A stretch of DNA of 64,000 bases from Anaerolineales bacterium (GTDB taxonomy: Bacteria; Chloroflexota; Anaerolineae; Anaerolineales; Villigracilaceae): positions 34,492 to 98,491 of the forward strand of contig JACZJC010000027.1 of NCBI GenBank assembly GCA_014860745.1. Direction: 5' to 3'. How positions within the stretch are numbered: the first letter of the stretch is position 1; each line of letters starts with the position of its first letter. Both the position numbers and the translations under genes were made by a program. Positions 63,320-64,000 of this stretch are shown piece by piece. The notes below the pieces were generated by a model. That model was not told where the DNA came from and searched no databases. It was given only the letters and a program-made list of their open reading frames with translations.

Positions 63320-64000
63320 ATGAACATAGGTAAATGGAAATTATTTAAAAAATCATTCCGCCGCCGAAGGAAGGCGCAGGCCATGGTGGAGTTTGCCCTG
63401 GTACTGCCTCTCCTGCTCCTGCTCCTGGTGGGGGTGATCGAATTTTCACGCCTCATGTTCGCCTGGATCGTGATCGAGAATTCCACCCGCTTTGGCATCC
63501 GCTATGCCACCACAGGTAATTTTGAAGCAGGGTATTGCGACTCTGTCGGCAATTCCGACGGGGACTGCGATGATGGAGACGATGAAGTTGACGCCGCCCG
63601 CATCCCTTCAATCAAGGATGAGACCCGCCGCATCGTGGTAGGCTTCTTCCTCAGGGATGTGTCAATGGGAGATACAGCGACAACCAGTGACGTCAATTAT
63701 TTCAACATTACCGTTTGTTCCGCCGAAGATGGACGCGTCACTTTCTTCCCGCGCATGGGCCGCCCGATCTATGCAGATTGCCAGCTTGACGGAGTCCGCA
63801 ACGAGCACCCCGGCGCGCCCGGCAACCGCGTGATTGTGGCGGCAGATTACAATTTCACCTTCATCGTCCTGCCGGTTTTTGGCATCGAACCCTCCATGAT
63901 CCACCTGGCATCCTATCGCGAAGGGATCGTCGAACAATTCCGCGCCGTGCGCGCCATCAATACCCCCCTGCCGCTGATCGGGCCGACCGTCCCCACCAAC
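63320..64000 (+). CDS. TadE-like minor pilin, C-terminus cut off by window edge
   Basis: 227 codons are visible and no stop is reached by the right edge. The start MNIGKWKLFKKSFRRRRKAQ is very basic and is followed by the TadE helix AMVEFALVLPLLLLLLVGVIEFSR. The exported part has an acidic Asp-rich stretch (about residues 84-97). AAGGGTAAAG lies before the ATG. Third TadE-type gene after the vWA protein, so the locus continues to the right. Confidence 0.85.
   Translation, partial: MNIGKWKLFKKSFRRRRKAQAMVEFALVLPLLLLLLVGVIEFSRLMFAWIVIENSTRFGIRYATTGNFEAGYCDSVGNSDGDCDDGDDEVDAARIPSIKDETRRIVVGFFLRDVSMGDTATTSDVNYFNITVCSAEDGRVTFFPRMGRPIYADCQLDGVRNEHPGAPGNRVIVAADYNFTFIVLPVFGIEPSMIHLASYREGIVEQFRAVRAINTPLPLIGPTVPTN

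Overview
The window looks like chromosomal DNA of an uncultured Chloroflexota bacterium, most likely an Anaerolineae lineage (inference, about 70% sure). No rRNA or other taxonomic marker is present. The inference rests on several secreted lipoproteins with long Thr/Pro linkers, a six-gene Tad-type minor pilin locus, a sufCBD-sufS-sufU operon with its own SufR, a T-box in front of ileS, a molybdenum hydroxylase with fused FAD and [2Fe-2S] subunits, and moderate GC. I found no insertion sequence, prophage, CRISPR array or rRNA.

Layout. 1-9.2 kb: a cut-off short-chain dehydrogenase, a small membrane protein, glycogen genes malQ and glgA, a secreted Asp-box protein, hisS with tRNA-His just downstream, then a methyltransferase, a PIG-L deacetylase and a DinB-like protein. 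9.2-20.1 kb is iron-sulfur biogenesis: a leftward operon sufC-sufB-sufD-(Lys-rich protein)-sufS-sufU-Rieske ferredoxin, a large secreted metallophosphatase, and rightward sufR-sufT. The suf and sufR promoters are near-consensus and share an AT-rich element; sufR appears leaderless with an inverted repeat over its start.

20.3-27.6 kb is the most striking part: an XRE-cupin regulator, an ArsR-type regulator with a perfect palindrome upstream, an octaheme tetrathionate-reductase-family cytochrome, an 897-residue fusion of seven heme c sites with an EF-hand-like loop and a cytochrome b membrane domain, and two YeeE/YedE half-transporters, the second fused to a rhodanese domain without its catalytic cysteine. 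This reads as a sulfur-oxyanion respiration and uptake module.

27.7-33.9 kb holds signalling proteins (receiver, cyclic-nucleotide-domain histidine kinase), lipoproteins, a Nudix hydrolase and a class II aldolase. 33.9-44.4 kb encodes a xanthine-dehydrogenase-type molybdenum hydroxylase and the accessory set yqeB, yqeC-mocA fusion and a second mocA that marks selenium-dependent molybdenum hydroxylases, with two coupled DUF1361 membrane proteins between them. 44.4-47.2 kb is lipid metabolism (lipid kinase, acyltransferase, phosphatidylcholine synthase). 47.4-53.9 kb is translation and secretion: ileS with T-box, an S1-domain protein, prfB with a programmed +1 frameshift, and ftsY. 53.9-57 kb has a thioredoxin, two paralogous lipoproteins and a MurA with Asp at the usual catalytic Cys position. 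57.1-64 kb is a prepilin peptidase plus TadE/TadG-like proteins running off the right edge.

A dispersed repeat with GCAATGAC/CGAAGCAATCT modules occurs in three intergenic gaps. All functions are inferred from motifs and family knowledge; no database search was run.
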